Origin: Hymenobacter jejuensis
GTDB taxonomy: Bacteria; Bacteroidota; Bacteroidia; Cytophagales; Hymenobacteraceae
Assembly: GCF_006337165.1 (NCBI RefSeq)
Contig: NZ_CP040896.1
Location: 4,712,001-4,776,000 of the forward strand
Length of the DNA: 64,000 bases
Reading direction: 5' to 3'
Shown: one piece after another, positions 52,303 through 62,067 of the stretch
How positions within the stretch are numbered: position 1 is the stretch's first letter
Layout of the letters: every line of letters begins with the position of its first letter
Notes under the pieces: generated by a model
Told to the model about the DNA's origin: nothing
Seen by the model: only the letters and a program-made list of their open reading frames with translations
Databases searched by the model: none
Made by a program: the position numbers and the translations under genes

Positions 52303-52518
52303 ATGAGAAAACTCCCCCTCCTGCTTGGGGTGCTGGCACTCGGAATTTTCCTGGTGCTCGCGGCGCTCCTGTACCCGCGAACCCACCCGCCCACGGCCAA
52401 GGCATTCGTGCCGGTGGTCCGTAAATCGGCCCGGACCGCAGGAGAGCCCAAACGTGTGTTGGCTGTTCATACTTCCCCCACCCGCAAAGCCTCCACCAAA
52501 TCCACCCGTGCCCGATAG
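52303..52518 (+). CDS. Small membrane-anchored basic protein
   Basis: A 71-residue protein: MRKLPLLLGVLALGIFLVLAALL forms one membrane helix, followed by a basic, Pro/Lys/Arg-rich tail ending STKSTRAR. An ATG three codons earlier (52294) is possible. It is monocistronic with a strong terminator right after it, like the gene before it. No family recognised; coding status rests on the hydrophobic N-terminus, codon use and the terminator. Confidence 0.5.
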   Translation: MRKLPLLLGVLALGIFLVLAALLYPRTHPPTAKAFVPVVRKSARTAGEPKRVLAVHTSPTRKASTKSTRAR

Positions 52519-52530
52519 AAGTCCTAACGC

Positions 52531-52562
52531 AAAAAGCCCTGGCAGCACTGCCAGGGCTTTTT
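52531..52562. terminator. Terminator, 15-bp perfect stem
   Basis: AAAAAGCCCTGGCAG (52531-52545) pairs perfectly with CTGCCAGGGCTTTTT (52548-52562) around a 2-base gap, ending in a T-run. It can also serve the convergent surE gene. Confidence 0.9.
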
Positions 52563-52587
52563 TGTGCTCGTCGAACTACGCAGGAGC

Positions 52588-53472
52588 TTATTTTTTCGGA
52601 GCCTTTTCGCGGCCTGGATTTGCTGGTGACGCGCTCCCGATGCGGGGAGCATGCGCATCCGCCACGCGGGTTTCGTAGCCGCCGCTCAAGCTCAAATCCC
52701 AGTTTTCGTTCATCTGAGCCATGCCGTGCAACGCTGTGAGGTCAAACTGGCAAGGCACCACCGAAATGTAGTTGTTGGCCAGCGCCCACTCGTCGGTGTC
52801 GTTGCCTTGGTCTTCGTTTACGAAATTTCCGATAAGCCAGTAATACGGGCGCTTGTGCGGATCGTGGCGTAAGTCAAACTTTTCCTGCCACTTGGCGCGC
52901 GCCTGCCGGCACAAGCGAGCGCCGGCAATGGGCTGATCAGATATCTTGGGAATATTGATATTCAGGGCCGTACCGAACGGAACGCCGTGCTCCAAGGCTT
53001 GGCGCGTGAGGTGCTCAATCCACTTTTCGGTGTGCGAAAAATCGATGAGGTGGCCGTAGTCGCAGAGCGAAAACCCGATGGCCGGCAGCCCCTCAATGGC
53101 CGCCTCGATGGCCGCCGACATGGTACCCGAATACAGCACGTTCACCGACGAGTTGGAGCCGTGGTTGATGCCCGACACCACCAGATCAGGGCGTCGGTCG
53201 CGGAGCACCACATTCTTGGCCAGTTTCACGCAGTCGGCGGGCGTGCCGCTGCACTCGTAGGCCTCAATGCCTTCGAAGATGGTGCTGGGGTCGAGGCGCA
53301 GGGGCTCGCCAATCGTAATGGCGTGGCCCATACCCGATTGCGGCGAATTGGGCGCCACTACCACCACTTCCCCAATGCGCTTCATCACGCGCACCAGCGT
53401 GGCAATACCGGGGGCCGTGATGCCGTCGTCGTTGGAAATCAGAATCAGCGGTTTGCGAGTTTTAGCAGTCAC
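52588..53472 (-). CDS. surE: 5'/3'-nucleotidase SurE
   Basis: A 294-residue enzyme of the SurE family. The metal-binding NDDG (Asp15, Asp16), SGMGHAITIGEPL, SGTPADCVKLA, VSGINHGSNSSVNVLYSGTMSAAIE and GVPFGTALNINIPK are all conserved. It dephosphorylates nucleoside 5'- and 3'-monophosphates and is linked to stationary-phase survival. The C-terminal 40 residues are a poorly conserved extension rich in Ala/Pro/Lys. It is transcribed convergently with the 71-residue gene, sharing its terminator. Confidence 0.94.
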   Translation of the reverse strand: MTAKTRKPLILISNDDGITAPGIATLVRVMKRIGEVVVVAPNSPQSGMGHAITIGEPLRLDPSTIFEGIEAYECSGTPADCVKLAKNVVLRDRRPDLVVSGINHGSNSSVNVLYSGTMSAAIEAAIEGLPAIGFSLCDYGHLIDFSHTEKWIEHLTRQALEHGVPFGTALNINIPKISDQPIAGARLCRQARAKWQEKFDLRHDPHKRPYYWLIGNFVNEDQGNDTDEWALANNYISVVPCQFDLTALHGMAQMNENWDLSLSGGYETRVADAHAPRIGSASPANPGREKAPKK

Positions 53473-53577
53473 GGGCAGCTTGTTTTGAGGTGAAAAGGCA
53501 CGGCAAAGGTACGCAAGCCCACGGCAACGGTTGAGCGGCCTAAATGGCTTTCTGAACGGTGTGGGCGTGGCTTGCGT

Positions 53578-54264
53578 ATGAAAGCGCCTATGCAGTGTCT
53601 ATCACCTACTTACCGCGCCACAGCCTGGGCGGCATTTCTTGCGTGCGGCCTCGCGGCCTGCGACTCGCCCACCGGCCGTACGCCGGCTTCTTCGGGCAGT
53701 GCCGGAACGCCTTTCGAGGCGGGCAACACGGCTACCGATCCGGCCGCAGCCGCGCAACGCTTGGCAGCCAACGCCAACGTGCCCGATTCACTGCACCTGA
53801 TTAGTCCGGGGCGGGTAGGCCGCTTACGTCTCAACCAAACCGAGAAAGGCCTGCTGGCTCTCGTTCCGGTCAGTCAACTGACCAAGACCAGTTATCAGTA
53901 CCAAGGCGCTACCTACCCAGCCTACGAAATGCGCGACGCCCAAGAGCCGAGCGCTCCGCCAACCATCCTGGAAATGGATGGATCCGAAAAAGAAGGCTAC
54001 CGGCTACGGCGCATCCGCATTCGTGACCCTCAGTACCGCACGGCGGAGGGCATTGGGGTAGGCTCGCCCTTCGGAGCAGCCCGGCAAACGTACGGCCTCA
54101 CCCGGGTTCGCTTCAACGAGCAGGATTATGTAGCCATTTCGGGCACCATGCGTATCGGCTGGATTCTGGACGAGAAATCATTGCCTGCCAAGCACTCCAG
54201 CGATATGAGCTCCGCGGATATTCCGCCCGCTACCCGCATTACAGGCGTAATCGTCGTCCGATGA
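53578..54264 (+). CDS. Lipoprotein of unknown function
   Basis: A 228-residue lipoprotein with lipobox GLAAC (Cys about residue 28) and a following Ser/Gly/Pro-rich linker. The mature part includes HLISPGRVGRLRLNQTEKGLLALVP and YRTAEGIGVGSPFGAARQTYGLTRVRFNEQDYV, a repeat-like small beta fold, with a conserved-looking GIGVGSPF-x-x-ARQTYG segment. The segment resembles that seen in proteins that bind or sense envelope ligands, but I cannot name a family. Start ATG 53578; a TTG two codons earlier is possible. It is a single gene. Confidence 0.65.
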   Translation: MKAPMQCLSPTYRATAWAAFLACGLAACDSPTGRTPASSGSAGTPFEAGNTATDPAAAAQRLAANANVPDSLHLISPGRVGRLRLNQTEKGLLALVPVSQLTKTSYQYQGATYPAYEMRDAQEPSAPPTILEMDGSEKEGYRLRRIRIRDPQYRTAEGIGVGSPFGAARQTYGLTRVRFNEQDYVAISGTMRIGWILDEKSLPAKHSSDMSSADIPPATRITGVIVVR

Positions 54265-54372
54265 TAGATAGGTTTTGCAGCATTTGTGTACTTTGGCAAT
54301 TACAATAGCCTAAGAATACTCCAATATTCACTTCGCCCTAGCCGCTGCTTTACTTCTTTCCCACTTTTGCCT

Positions 54373-54807
54373 ATGATACTGTTCGAAAACCGGTACCGCA
54401 CTCACGATCTGGGTTTGTTGCTGTTGCGTGTAGGAATTGGCATCATGTTCACGATTCACGGCTACCCGAAACTGATCGGGGGACCCACGATGTGGGCGCA
54501 GATTGGCACGTCGATGAAGCTGATTGGGTTGGATTTTGCCCCGGCCATGTGGGGTTTCTTGGCCGCCGTGGCCGAGGCCGTAGGTGGGCAATTGCTCGCA
54601 CTGGGCCTGTTTTTTCGAATCGCCTGCGCCTTTCTGCTCGGCACCATGATTATGGCTACCATTACACACCTGAGCAAGGGCGACGATTTCAACACCTATT
54701 CCCACGCCTTGGAAGCGGCCTTTTTGTTCCTGGGGCTCTTGTTGGCAGGTCCCGGCAAATACAGCCTCGACCAAATGCTGTTCCCAGGTCCGCGCCGCTT
54801 GTATTAG
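54373..54807 (+). CDS. DoxX family membrane protein
   Basis: A 144-residue protein with four membrane helices. LLLRVGIGIMFTIHGYPKLIGGP (about residues 16-38) is the diagnostic DoxX start, and HLSKGDDFNTYSHALEAAFLFLGLLLAGPGKYSLD is its C-terminal half. DoxX proteins are known as subunits of a thiosulfate:quinone oxidoreductase in archaea and as oxidative-stress-linked proteins in bacteria; no link to the sulfur operon at 2-6 kb can be shown. ATG 54373 was chosen over an in-frame start that would add a 29-residue unlikely leader. Confidence 0.88.
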   Translation: MILFENRYRTHDLGLLLLRVGIGIMFTIHGYPKLIGGPTMWAQIGTSMKLIGLDFAPAMWGFLAAVAEAVGGQLLALGLFFRIACAFLLGTMIMATITHLSKGDDFNTYSHALEAAFLFLGLLLAGPGKYSLDQMLFPGPRRLY

Positions 54808-54979
54808 TCTGGTAATCAAGAACTTACTCAAAAGGGTAACTCTGAACTATTCGTCCGTTGCGGCGAAGCATAATTCGCTGATTAGCTGGCAGTTGCGCTT
54901 ACTTAGGCAAACAGCCTAACATCTTGTGCCAACTTGCCGGTCGAACTTTGTGTGGTGGGGCGCTTACCTTTAGCCCACT

Positions 54980-56731
54980 ATGTTCGCGTTTCTGCTCTCT
55001 TCGCTCCTCTTTGCTGCACCTGCTACCGACTGGCGCACGCCTTTCGAAAAAGGCGACGGCAACACCACCGCTACCTACGCCGAGTGCATTGCCTATTACC
55101 AGCGCCTCGATGCCGCTTATCCCGAAATCACGATGCGGGAAGTGGGGCCAACCGACATTGGACAACCTCTGCACGAAGTTGTGATCTCGCTCGACGGCGA
55201 CGCTGACCCTGTTTCGGTGCGCCGCAAAAACCGACGCATCCTCCTGATTCAGAATGGCATACACCCCGGCGAGCCGGAAGGCATTGATGCGTCGATGATG
55301 CTGGCGCGCGACTACGTGCAGAAGAAGGAGTTGCGCCGCCAACTCGAAGACGTGACGCTGGTTATCATTCCGGCCTATAACATCGACGGCATGCTGAATC
55401 GCTCCGCAACGAGCCGAGCCAACCAAAACGGCCCGCGCGAGTACGGTTTTCGTGGCAACGCCCGCAACCTCGACCTAAACCGCGACTACATCAAGCAGGA
55501 TTCGCGCAATGCCCGCTCCTTCGCCCAGCTTTTCCAGCGCTGGCAGCCCGATGTATTCGTGGATACGCACACTTCCGATGGTGCTGATTATCAGTACACC
55601 ATGACGCTCATCGACACGCAGAAGGATAAGCTGCATCCGGCCTTAAGCCAGTACATGCAGCAGCACCTGCTCCCGACGCTGTACGCGGGCATGGAGAAAA
55701 AGAAGTGGCCGCTGACGCCCTACGTCGATTTTGAAGGCCGCACGCCGGAAAGCGGGCTGCACGGCTTTCTGGAAACGCCGCGCTACTCGACGGGCTATAC
55801 CACGTTGTTCAATACGATTGGGTTCATGACCGAAACGCATATGTGGAAAGCATTTGCGCCGCGCGTGCACACCACCTACGCTTTTCTGGATTTGCTCGTC
55901 CACACCGTTCACCGCGACGCCGCCCAGATTGCACAGGCGCATAACACTGCTAATCAACAAGTTCTGACCCAAGCCGAATTTCCATTGAGTTGGGAGCTCG
56001 ATACAACAGCCGCTGACAAGGTCAATTTTCGTGGGTATGAGGGGCGCACCAAAACCAGCGAAGTCAGTGGCTTGCCGCGTCTGTATTACGACCGAAAGGC
56101 GCCGTTTACGCGGCCAGTAAAGTTTTTTAACACCTATCGCCCGACGGCTACGGCGCAGCGGCCGGCGGCCTACCTCATCCCACAGGCGTGGGCCGACGTG
56201 CTGGATCGCTTGCGCTCGTCGAATGTGCAGCTCCAACGCCTTACCCGCGACACTGTGCTAACGGCCGAAGTCTATTACATCGACGATTACAAAACCGGGG
56301 CGCGCCCCTACGAAGGCCATTACCTGCACAGTCAGGTAAAGCTGCGGACAGAACAGCAGCAACTTACTCTCCGGAAAGGCGATTTTGTGGCGTGGCTCAA
56401 CCAGCCCGCGGCCCGTTACCTCATCGAAACGCTGGAGCCCCAAGCCACCGACTCGTTCTTTGCCTGGGGATTTTTCGACAGCATTTTGCAGCAGAAGGAA
56501 TACTTCTCCGACTACGTTTTTGAAGATTTGGCTGCCGACTTGCTGCGCCGCGACCCGAACCTTCGGCAGCAGCTCGAAGCCCGCCGCCAAGCCGATCCCG
56601 CCTTCGCCAAAAGCGCCCAAGCCCAACTCGATTTTGTGTACCGCCACTCGCCCTACTACGAAAAGTCACATTTGCGGTACCCAGTAGTGCGCTGGCAAAA
56701 TGGCGTACTACCAGCTTCACCAGAGAATTAA
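54980..56731 (+). CDS. Secreted M14 family zinc carboxypeptidase-like protein
   Basis: A 583-residue protein with a signal peptide (MFAFLLSSLLFAAPA). Zinc ligands of M14 are visible: His95 and Glu98 in QNGIHPGEPEG and His197 in VDTHTSDGAD. ARNLDLNRDYIK (about residue 165) contains the Asn-Arg substrate-binding pair of the M14 family. The catalytic Glu is likely in TETHMWKAF. The C-terminal approximately 230 residues are a separate domain without recognised features. It should remove C-terminal residues from peptides or amidated substrates in the periplasm. It is a single gene after a DoxX gene. Confidence 0.88.
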   Translation: MFAFLLSSLLFAAPATDWRTPFEKGDGNTTATYAECIAYYQRLDAAYPEITMREVGPTDIGQPLHEVVISLDGDADPVSVRRKNRRILLIQNGIHPGEPEGIDASMMLARDYVQKKELRRQLEDVTLVIIPAYNIDGMLNRSATSRANQNGPREYGFRGNARNLDLNRDYIKQDSRNARSFAQLFQRWQPDVFVDTHTSDGADYQYTMTLIDTQKDKLHPALSQYMQQHLLPTLYAGMEKKKWPLTPYVDFEGRTPESGLHGFLETPRYSTGYTTLFNTIGFMTETHMWKAFAPRVHTTYAFLDLLVHTVHRDAAQIAQAHNTANQQVLTQAEFPLSWELDTTAADKVNFRGYEGRTKTSEVSGLPRLYYDRKAPFTRPVKFFNTYRPTATAQRPAAYLIPQAWADVLDRLRSSNVQLQRLTRDTVLTAEVYYIDDYKTGARPYEGHYLHSQVKLRTEQQQLTLRKGDFVAWLNQPAARYLIETLEPQATDSFFAWGFFDSILQQKEYFSDYVFEDLAADLLRRDPNLRQQLEARRQADPAFAKSAQAQLDFVYRHSPYYEKSHLRYPVVRWQNGVLPASPEN

Positions 56732-56861
56732 TTATTAATACGTAATATATTGTTAATCAAATTATTATAAGCCCAATTAGTAAATCATCAATTTCTCCAA
56801 GAAGTTATCAAGCATAATTTCAAAACTCACTGAGTTGCAATTTTCCACTCTCACTCAATAA

Positions 56862-57764
56862 ATGGCTGCTGTTCTCGAACTCGAAAATCTGACGAAGCAC
56901 TACGGGCCTACAACGGCGTTGCGGGGCCTCAATCTGCAAGTCGAAGCCGGCAGCGTGTACGGGTTGCTGGGGCCCAACGGCAGCGGCAAGACCACTACGT
57001 TGGGCATTGCGCTGGGCGTGTTGCGGGCTTCGGCGGGCACGGTGCGTTGGTTTGGGCAAGCGCCCACGCCCGCCAGCCGGCGCCGGATTGGGGCCTTGCT
57101 CGAAACGCCTAATTTCTTTCCTTACCTCTCGGCCCGGCAAAATCTATTGCTCGCCGCCGAGGTAAAAGGGGCCGATGCGAAAAGCGTTGACGAAGCCCTG
57201 GAAGCCGTGGATCTTGCTCAGCGTCAGCGCGATGCCTTTTCGGGTTTTTCGCTGGGCATGAAACAACGCTTGGCGCTGGCGTCCACGCTGCTGGGCAACC
57301 CGGAAGTACTCGTGCTCGATGAGCCCACCAACGGCCTCGACCCACAAGGCATTGCCGAAGTCCGGACGCTGGTGCAGCGCCTCGCTCAGCAAGGCAAAAC
57401 CATCCTGTTGGCCAGCCATTTGCTCGACGAAATCGAGAAGGTGTGCACGCACGTAGCAGTGCTCCAACGCGGCGAATTACGCGCTGCCGGCCCCGTAAGC
57501 AGCATTCTCAACGCTACTGACCGGGTGTTGCTGCGGCCGTCCTCCGCCGCAGCCCTCCCCGAATTGCAGCAGGCGCTCAGCCACATTCCGTGGGTGTCGG
57601 ACATCAAGCCTGCCCCCGACGGCAGCGTGAGCGTGGTGTTGGCGGCCGGCCTTAGTCCCGCCGAGCTGAACCGGGCTTTGTTTGCCCATAACGTAGCCGT
57701 CGCCGGTTTAGAGATGCGCCACCGCAGCCTGGAAGCGCAATTCCTGGAGCTTACGGGCAAATAA
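56862..57764 (+). CDS. ABC-2 type transporter ATPase
   Basis: A 300-residue ATPase of the CcmA/NatA group. Walker A GPNGSGKTTTLGIALG, Q-loop GALLETPNFFPYLSARQNL, signature FSGFSLGMKQRLALASTLL (with SLGMKQR, the usual exporter variant), Walker B VLVLDEPTNGLDPQG and H-loop LASHLL are intact. The C-terminal 90 residues have a regulatory-type tail. It is followed after 75 bases by its permease gene. Antibiotic, ion or lipid export is possible; nothing narrows the substrate. Confidence 0.92.
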   Translation: MAAVLELENLTKHYGPTTALRGLNLQVEAGSVYGLLGPNGSGKTTTLGIALGVLRASAGTVRWFGQAPTPASRRRIGALLETPNFFPYLSARQNLLLAAEVKGADAKSVDEALEAVDLAQRQRDAFSGFSLGMKQRLALASTLLGNPEVLVLDEPTNGLDPQGIAEVRTLVQRLAQQGKTILLASHLLDEIEKVCTHVAVLQRGELRAAGPVSSILNATDRVLLRPSSAAALPELQQALSHIPWVSDIKPAPDGSVSVVLAAGLSPAELNRALFAHNVAVAGLEMRHRSLEAQFLELTGK

Positions 57765-57785
57765 CACCCTTAACACAACTTATTA

Positions 57786-57817
57786 ACAATCAATCATTTA
57801 TGAATATGATTGATTGT
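57786..57817. repeat. Hairpin between exporter ATPase and permease genes
   Basis: ACAATCAATCAT (57786-57797) pairs perfectly with ATGATTGATTGT (57806-57817), 8-base loop. It sits in the intercistronic gap, so rather than a terminator it may set the ratio of the two subunits. Its presence also argues that the permease starts at ATG 57840, not at GTG 57816 or TTG 57810 inside the stem. Confidence 0.6.
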
Positions 57818-57839
57818 GCTCAAATTTTACTTCTCCGAA

Positions 57840-58601
57840 ATGCTTCGCGCTGAATTACGCAAACTCCTTCCCTACCGCACTGCCTGGGTTATTTTGGTGC
57901 TATACGCGGTGTTGCTGGCCATTTTTGTTTCGGTAGGCGGAAACGTCGTGATCAACGGGCAACGCGTGGGCCAGACGCTGTATGCGTTTCCGGCAGTATG
58001 GAGCAAGCTGTCGTACGCGGCCAGCTATTTTAACATGCTGCTGAGCATCTTGCTCATCATTCTGATTACCGACGAATTTCAGTTCCGCACTTTCCGGCAG
58101 CAGGTCATTAACGGCGCGTCGCACCTCGACTTGATTCAGGGAAAAATGGCCGTATCGGCGCTGCTAACGCTATTCGGAACGACGGCTGTGCTCATCATTG
58201 GGTTTTACTTCGGCCTGACGCGGGCGCCGGAAACGGCCGCCGCAGCTACTACCAACCTGAGCGCCGTGGCTTTATACGCCGTGCAGGCGCTGGGGTATTT
58301 GGCGCTGGCGGCGCTGCTGGCCTTCCTGATCCGCCGGAGCGGAGCGGCCATTCTGCTGTTTTTGCTGTATTCCTGGGTGGTCGAACCGCTCATCCGGTTC
58401 TCGCTGCCCGACGAGCTGGACCGCTTTTTCCCGATGAAGATCCTGGCCAGTCTCACGCCTACGCCGGGCCAGGAAATGCTCGACACCGTGACCGGCCCCA
58501 ACGGCTCGTTTACGGCCACGGAAGCCTTGCCCTTCGCAATCGGCTACATCGGACTTTTCTGGCTGCTCAGCTACGCTTTGCTACGCAACCGCGACTTATA
58601 A
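57840..58601 (+). CDS. ABC-2 type transporter permease
   Basis: A 253-residue permease with six membrane segments (about residues 22-40, 65-85, 103-125, 145-165, 170-190, 227-250). It starts MLRAELRKLLPYRTAW. The sequence is of the ABC-2 type that pairs with NatA-like ATPases. ITDEFQFRTFRQQVINGASHLDLIQGK in the first loop is the typical coupling segment. The ATPase gene lies directly upstream. Earlier starts at 57810 (TTG) or 57816 (GTG) are possible but lie in the hairpin. Confidence 0.85.
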   Translation: MLRAELRKLLPYRTAWVILVLYAVLLAIFVSVGGNVVINGQRVGQTLYAFPAVWSKLSYAASYFNMLLSILLIILITDEFQFRTFRQQVINGASHLDLIQGKMAVSALLTLFGTTAVLIIGFYFGLTRAPETAAAATTNLSAVALYAVQALGYLALAALLAFLIRRSGAAILLFLLYSWVVEPLIRFSLPDELDRFFPMKILASLTPTPGQEMLDTVTGPNGSFTATEALPFAIGYIGLFWLLSYALLRNRDL

Positions 58602-58645
58602 TAGCTTATTAAACAATAGTTTACCTTAGCCATCGCGTTGCACCG

Positions 58646-59467
58646 CTATTGAGGCTTAGCCAGCGAATTGGCATAATTGACCAGGAAAGCAAGCTCGCGG
58701 GCGTTGGTGTAGCTGAGCTTGTTTTCCTTGGCGTACTGCTCAATCTGGTGGGCCTGTTTGGGGAAAGCGGCCAGCAAATCCTTCTTCGGATTGCGCAGCG
58801 GCAATACATTTCCCTGCGGGGTCCCGAGGTAGAAATTGTCCTTTATTTCGGTGTAATACCCCGTCGAACGCGGCATTCCGTATGGGTAAGCGCCGCCGTA
58901 GCCGTACCCATAGCCGTATGGGCTGCCGTAGGAAACCGGGCGCTGTACCAGGGCCTCGCGCCGCAACAGAATCGTAGGCCCGTTGCTGAGTTGCTCGAAG
59001 AAAGCCGGTGATTTGAAGTCGCTGTAATCGTTGTCGTGGTTCCAGCGATACGTGCGAAACACGCGCACCAAGCTGGTATCGGGCTGCTCGCGGTGGCGGG
59101 GCGGCGGCATGTTGTAGAAAGCCGGGTTGCCGTAGTAATACCCGCGCCGGGCGTCGTAAAAGTCGTCGTAGTAATACGAATCGCGGCGCCGGTCGAGGCG
59201 CTCCCCTTTCACAGCAAAGCTCTGGATGGCCACCGCCGACAAGGTGCTGACCGTGTTGTTGGGCATCGTCACGAGCACTACATCTTCCGTGCGATGCAGC
59301 GAAATGGGGCCTTCGATGGTATCACCCGTAGCAAGCAGCACGGTACCGCCGGCAAAGTTCTGCACATAGCTGCCAGCCGAGCGCTGTGCCTCAGCCGTGG
59401 CTGGGCCAACGAGGCTCAACAACAGCACCGCAAAGCCAATGGATAGGGCGGAACGCAGATTTTTCAT
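58646..59467 (-). CDS. Secreted Tyr/Gly-rich protein of unknown function
   Basis: A 273-residue protein with a signal peptide (residues 1-27, ending AEAQ). The first mature part has NFAGGTVLLATGDTIEGPISLHRTEDVVLV, a beta-sandwich-like strand set; the middle is rich in Tyr and Arg (YYYDDFYDARRGYYYGN) and in Tyr/Gly (YGSPYGYGYGYGG), and the last 70 residues are helical and Lys-rich (FPKQAHQIEQYAKENKLSY). Similar proteins occur in Hymenobacter-like organisms near adhesion or matrix genes, but I do not recognise a function. It is transcribed alone, upstream of the ribBA gene. Confidence 0.65.
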   Translation of the reverse strand: MKNLRSALSIGFAVLLLSLVGPATAEAQRSAGSYVQNFAGGTVLLATGDTIEGPISLHRTEDVVLVTMPNNTVSTLSAVAIQSFAVKGERLDRRRDSYYYDDFYDARRGYYYGNPAFYNMPPPRHREQPDTSLVRVFRTYRWNHDNDYSDFKSPAFFEQLSNGPTILLRREALVQRPVSYGSPYGYGYGYGGAYPYGMPRSTGYYTEIKDNFYLGTPQGNVLPLRNPKKDLLAAFPKQAHQIEQYAKENKLSYTNARELAFLVNYANSLAKPQ

Positions 59468-59513
59468 AGCTAAGGAAAGATAATCCAAATACGCGTACCG
59501 CCCGCATCCGTTC

Positions 59514-60761
59514 CTAGGATTCTTTTTCGGCCGTATTGGAGGCTGCTATTACGGGCCGCATCTTGCTCAGGATGGTGTGGCCGAGCTTGTCGCGCTTGGT
59601 GGTAAGGTATGTCTCGTTGTGCTCGTTGGGCTCGATCTCAATAGGCACAGTATCAACTACTTCCAGGCCGTAGCCCAACAGGCCGGTCCGCTTGCGTGGG
59701 TTATTGGTGAGCAGGCGCATTTTGGTGATGCCCAAATCACGCAGAATTTGCGCGCCCACGCCGTAGTCGCGCTCGTCCATACCGAAGCCTAACTCCAGGT
59801 TGGCTTCCACGGTATCGCGGCCTTGCTCCTGTAACTTGTAGGCTTTCAGCTTATTAAGCAAACCAATACCACGGCCTTCCTGGTTCATGTACACAATCAC
59901 GCCTTTGCCTTCGCGTTCTACCTGCAACATGGCGCGGTGCAATTGCGGGCCGCAGTCGCAGCGGCAAGAGCCGAAGATGTCGCCCGTGACGCAGCTGGAG
60001 TGTACGCGCACCAAGATGGGCTCTCCGGTCGAAACATCACCCTTTACCAAAGCTAAGTGCTGGGCATTGTTGGAGCGTTGGGTAAACGCAACCAACTCAA
60101 AATCACCAAATTCAGTTGGGAGCTGCACCGAAATCTCGCGGGTGATGAGGCTCTCCTGCTTGAGGCGGTACTTGATCAGATCCTGCACCGAAATCAGCTT
60201 GAGATCCCAGCGCTTGGCTACTATTTCCAGGTCGGGAAGGCGGGCCATTTCGCCATCTTCTTTCAGAATTTCGACCAGCACGCCAGCCGGCTCAAAACCA
60301 GCCAGCCGGGCTAAATCTACGGCGGCTTCGGTGTGTCCGGCGCGGCGCAATACACCTTCTTTGCGGGCCTTCAGCGGGAAAATATGGCCGGGACGGCCCA
60401 GCTCTTCCGGCTTGGTAGTTGGGTCGATGAGGGCCAGAATGGTTTTGCTGCGATCAGAAGCCGAGATGCCGGTAGTAACGCCATTTTTCAGCAGGTCGAC
60501 CGAAACCGTGAAGGGGGTCGCGTGCAGGGCCGTGTTGCGGCCTACCATCAGCTCCAACCCCAGTTCTTCGCAACGATCTTCGACGAGCGGAGCGCACACC
60601 AGACCGCGGCCGTGGGTGGCCATGAAATTGACGATTTCGGGAGTTGCGCAACGGGCTGCGCAGATGAAATCGCCTTCGTTTTCGCGGTCTTCGTCGTCGA
60701 CGACGATCACAACTTTGCCGGCCCGAATATCGGCAATAGCGTCTTCTATGGAATCAAGCAT
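59514..60761 (-). CDS. ribBA: Bifunctional DHBP synthase / GTP cyclohydrolase II
   Basis: A 415-residue riboflavin-biosynthesis enzyme. Residues 1-205 are 3,4-dihydroxy-2-butanone-4-phosphate synthase: [36 protein letters not shown] and HTEAAVDLA. Residues 206-400 are GTP cyclohydrolase II with the zinc site [18 protein letters not shown] and [14 protein letters not shown], where the Arg and Tyr are expected in catalysis. The C-terminus after DKLGH is variable. No FMN riboswitch-like sequence was found in the 127 bases upstream. ATG 60761 chosen; an upstream in-frame start is not conserved. Confidence 0.96.
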   Translation of the reverse strand: MLDSIEDAIADIRAGKVVIVVDDEDRENEGDFICAARCATPEIVNFMATHGRGLVCAPLVEDRCEELGLELMVGRNTALHATPFTVSVDLLKNGVTTGISASDRSKTILALIDPTTKPEELGRPGHIFPLKARKEGVLRRAGHTEAAVDLARLAGFEPAGVLVEILKEDGEMARLPDLEIVAKRWDLKLISVQDLIKYRLKQESLITREISVQLPTEFGDFELVAFTQRSNNAQHLALVKGDVSTGEPILVRVHSSCVTGDIFGSCRCDCGPQLHRAMLQVEREGKGVIVYMNQEGRGIGLLNKLKAYKLQEQGRDTVEANLELGFGMDERDYGVGAQILRDLGITKMRLLTNNPRKRTGLLGYGLEVVDTVPIEIEPNEHNETYLTTKRDKLGHTILSKMRPVIAASNTAEKES

Positions 60762-60888
60762 GGAATTTTGAGCAAATATTATGTACAACCGCGTACGAAG
60801 GTGCGAAGTTACGCGGTTCCGATTTCTCGCGGGGGTTTTGCTGATTTGCCCATCTTGGGCTGGCTTTCGCGGGAAACGTCTGCCGCCG

Positions 60889-62058
60889 TTATTTTCGAAA
60901 CAGCGCGTCGAGCCGGGAAGTGGCCGCGTCCCAATTGTAGTGCTCGCTCACGAAGGCCAGCCCGCGGCGCGCAAGCGCGTCGGCGTGGGCCGATTTGCTC
61001 AGCAGCTCGCTGATGCTGGCGGCCAGCTCCGCCGCCGACTGCGCCACGAGCAAATGCTCACCGGGCGTGCCCCGCAACGCGTTGTTGGCCAAGGGAGTAG
61101 TCACGCACGGCAGGCGCATGGCCATCGCTTCCAACAATTTGTTTTGCAGGCCCGTTCCGGTACGCATCGGGGCCACAAACACCCGCGCTGTGGCGTACGC
61201 TTCGCGGATATCAGCCAACCAGCCGCTTATGGTAACGCATTCAGAAGCAAGGGCTTGCACACGAGCCGCGGGCGTAGTGCCGGCAATGAGCAGCCGCGCC
61301 CGCGGGTGAGCACGGCGAACCAGCGGCAGAATTTCCTCCGCCAGAAAAACGGCCGCATCCACGTTGGGATGGTAGCTCATGTTGCCACAGAACAGCAGCT
61401 CGTACTCCTTCCGAACCTGCACGGGTCGGAAAAAGCGGGTGTCTATGCCATTGAGTACCACATGGATATCCTCCCGGCGCGGGTGGTCGATGAGTTCGCG
61501 GTCTTGCGTGGAAATGATGGTATGGTGTCGAAACCACTCGAAAGCCGCGGCTTCGTAAGCGCGCAGGCGGGCAGCTTCCAGCGCAAAGACGGGCCGTTGC
61601 CAAGCCGGTGCTTTTTCAGCCCGCCGCTCCATTCCCTTCGAAAACACATCCATGTAATCGAGGGTCATGGGCACCTGGCCGGCTATCGGGCGCAGGTATT
61701 CAGCCATTCTAATGAGCTGGCAGTAAATATGTTCGGGCTGAAACTGTCGGCGCACCTCGTCCAGCTTGTCTTGCGCCGCTTTGTCGTAGAAATACCCCAC
61801 CTGAAATGGCCGCCCCGTAGCCAGCGCCCGCGCCATGTTGCGGGCAATGCCTGGCCGCCGGAGCCGATGCACATGCAAGCCGCCCGCACAGAGCGGCTCT
61901 ACGGCCTCGTAGGCGCTCTGCGGAACATCTTCGTCGGTGAGGGCAAACAGGCAGATTTCGTGGTGGCGGGCCAGGTACCGCAGCTGATGAAACGCACGTA
62001 GCTTGTCGCCTTTGTCGAGGGGATACGGAAACCGAGACAACAGTACGAGCAGCTTCAT
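60889..62058 (-). CDS. GT4-type glycosyltransferase
   Basis: A 389-residue glycosyltransferase of the GT-B fold. Starts [25 protein letters not shown], a glycine-rich acceptor-side loop; the donor domain contains [27 protein letters not shown] and the family motif [21 protein letters not shown] (E-x7-E-like region). This subgroup resembles glycosyltransferases associated with exopolysaccharide or PEP-CTERM/XrtA loci. The next gene upstream is a similar glycosyltransferase, ending 10 bases before this one, so both are likely co-transcribed. Acceptor and donor sugars unknown. Confidence 0.9.
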   Translation of the reverse strand: MKLLVLLSRFPYPLDKGDKLRAFHQLRYLARHHEICLFALTDEDVPQSAYEAVEPLCAGGLHVHRLRRPGIARNMARALATGRPFQVGYFYDKAAQDKLDEVRRQFQPEHIYCQLIRMAEYLRPIAGQVPMTLDYMDVFSKGMERRAEKAPAWQRPVFALEAARLRAYEAAAFEWFRHHTIISTQDRELIDHPRREDIHVVLNGIDTRFFRPVQVRKEYELLFCGNMSYHPNVDAAVFLAEEILPLVRRAHPRARLLIAGTTPAARVQALASECVTISGWLADIREAYATARVFVAPMRTGTGLQNKLLEAMAMRLPCVTTPLANNALRGTPGEHLLVAQSAAELAASISELLSKSAHADALARRGLAFVSEHYNWDAATSRLDALFRK

Positions 62059-62067
62059 AGGGCAAAC

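Noticed and set aside
60762-60888. FMN riboswitch in front of ribBA
   Set aside because: The upstream 127 bases have none of the conserved RFN-element strings and are too short for element plus leader.
60781-62001. 406-codon open frame on the plus strand
   Set aside because: Antisense to the GT4 glycosyltransferase gene, which has clear GT-B motifs.
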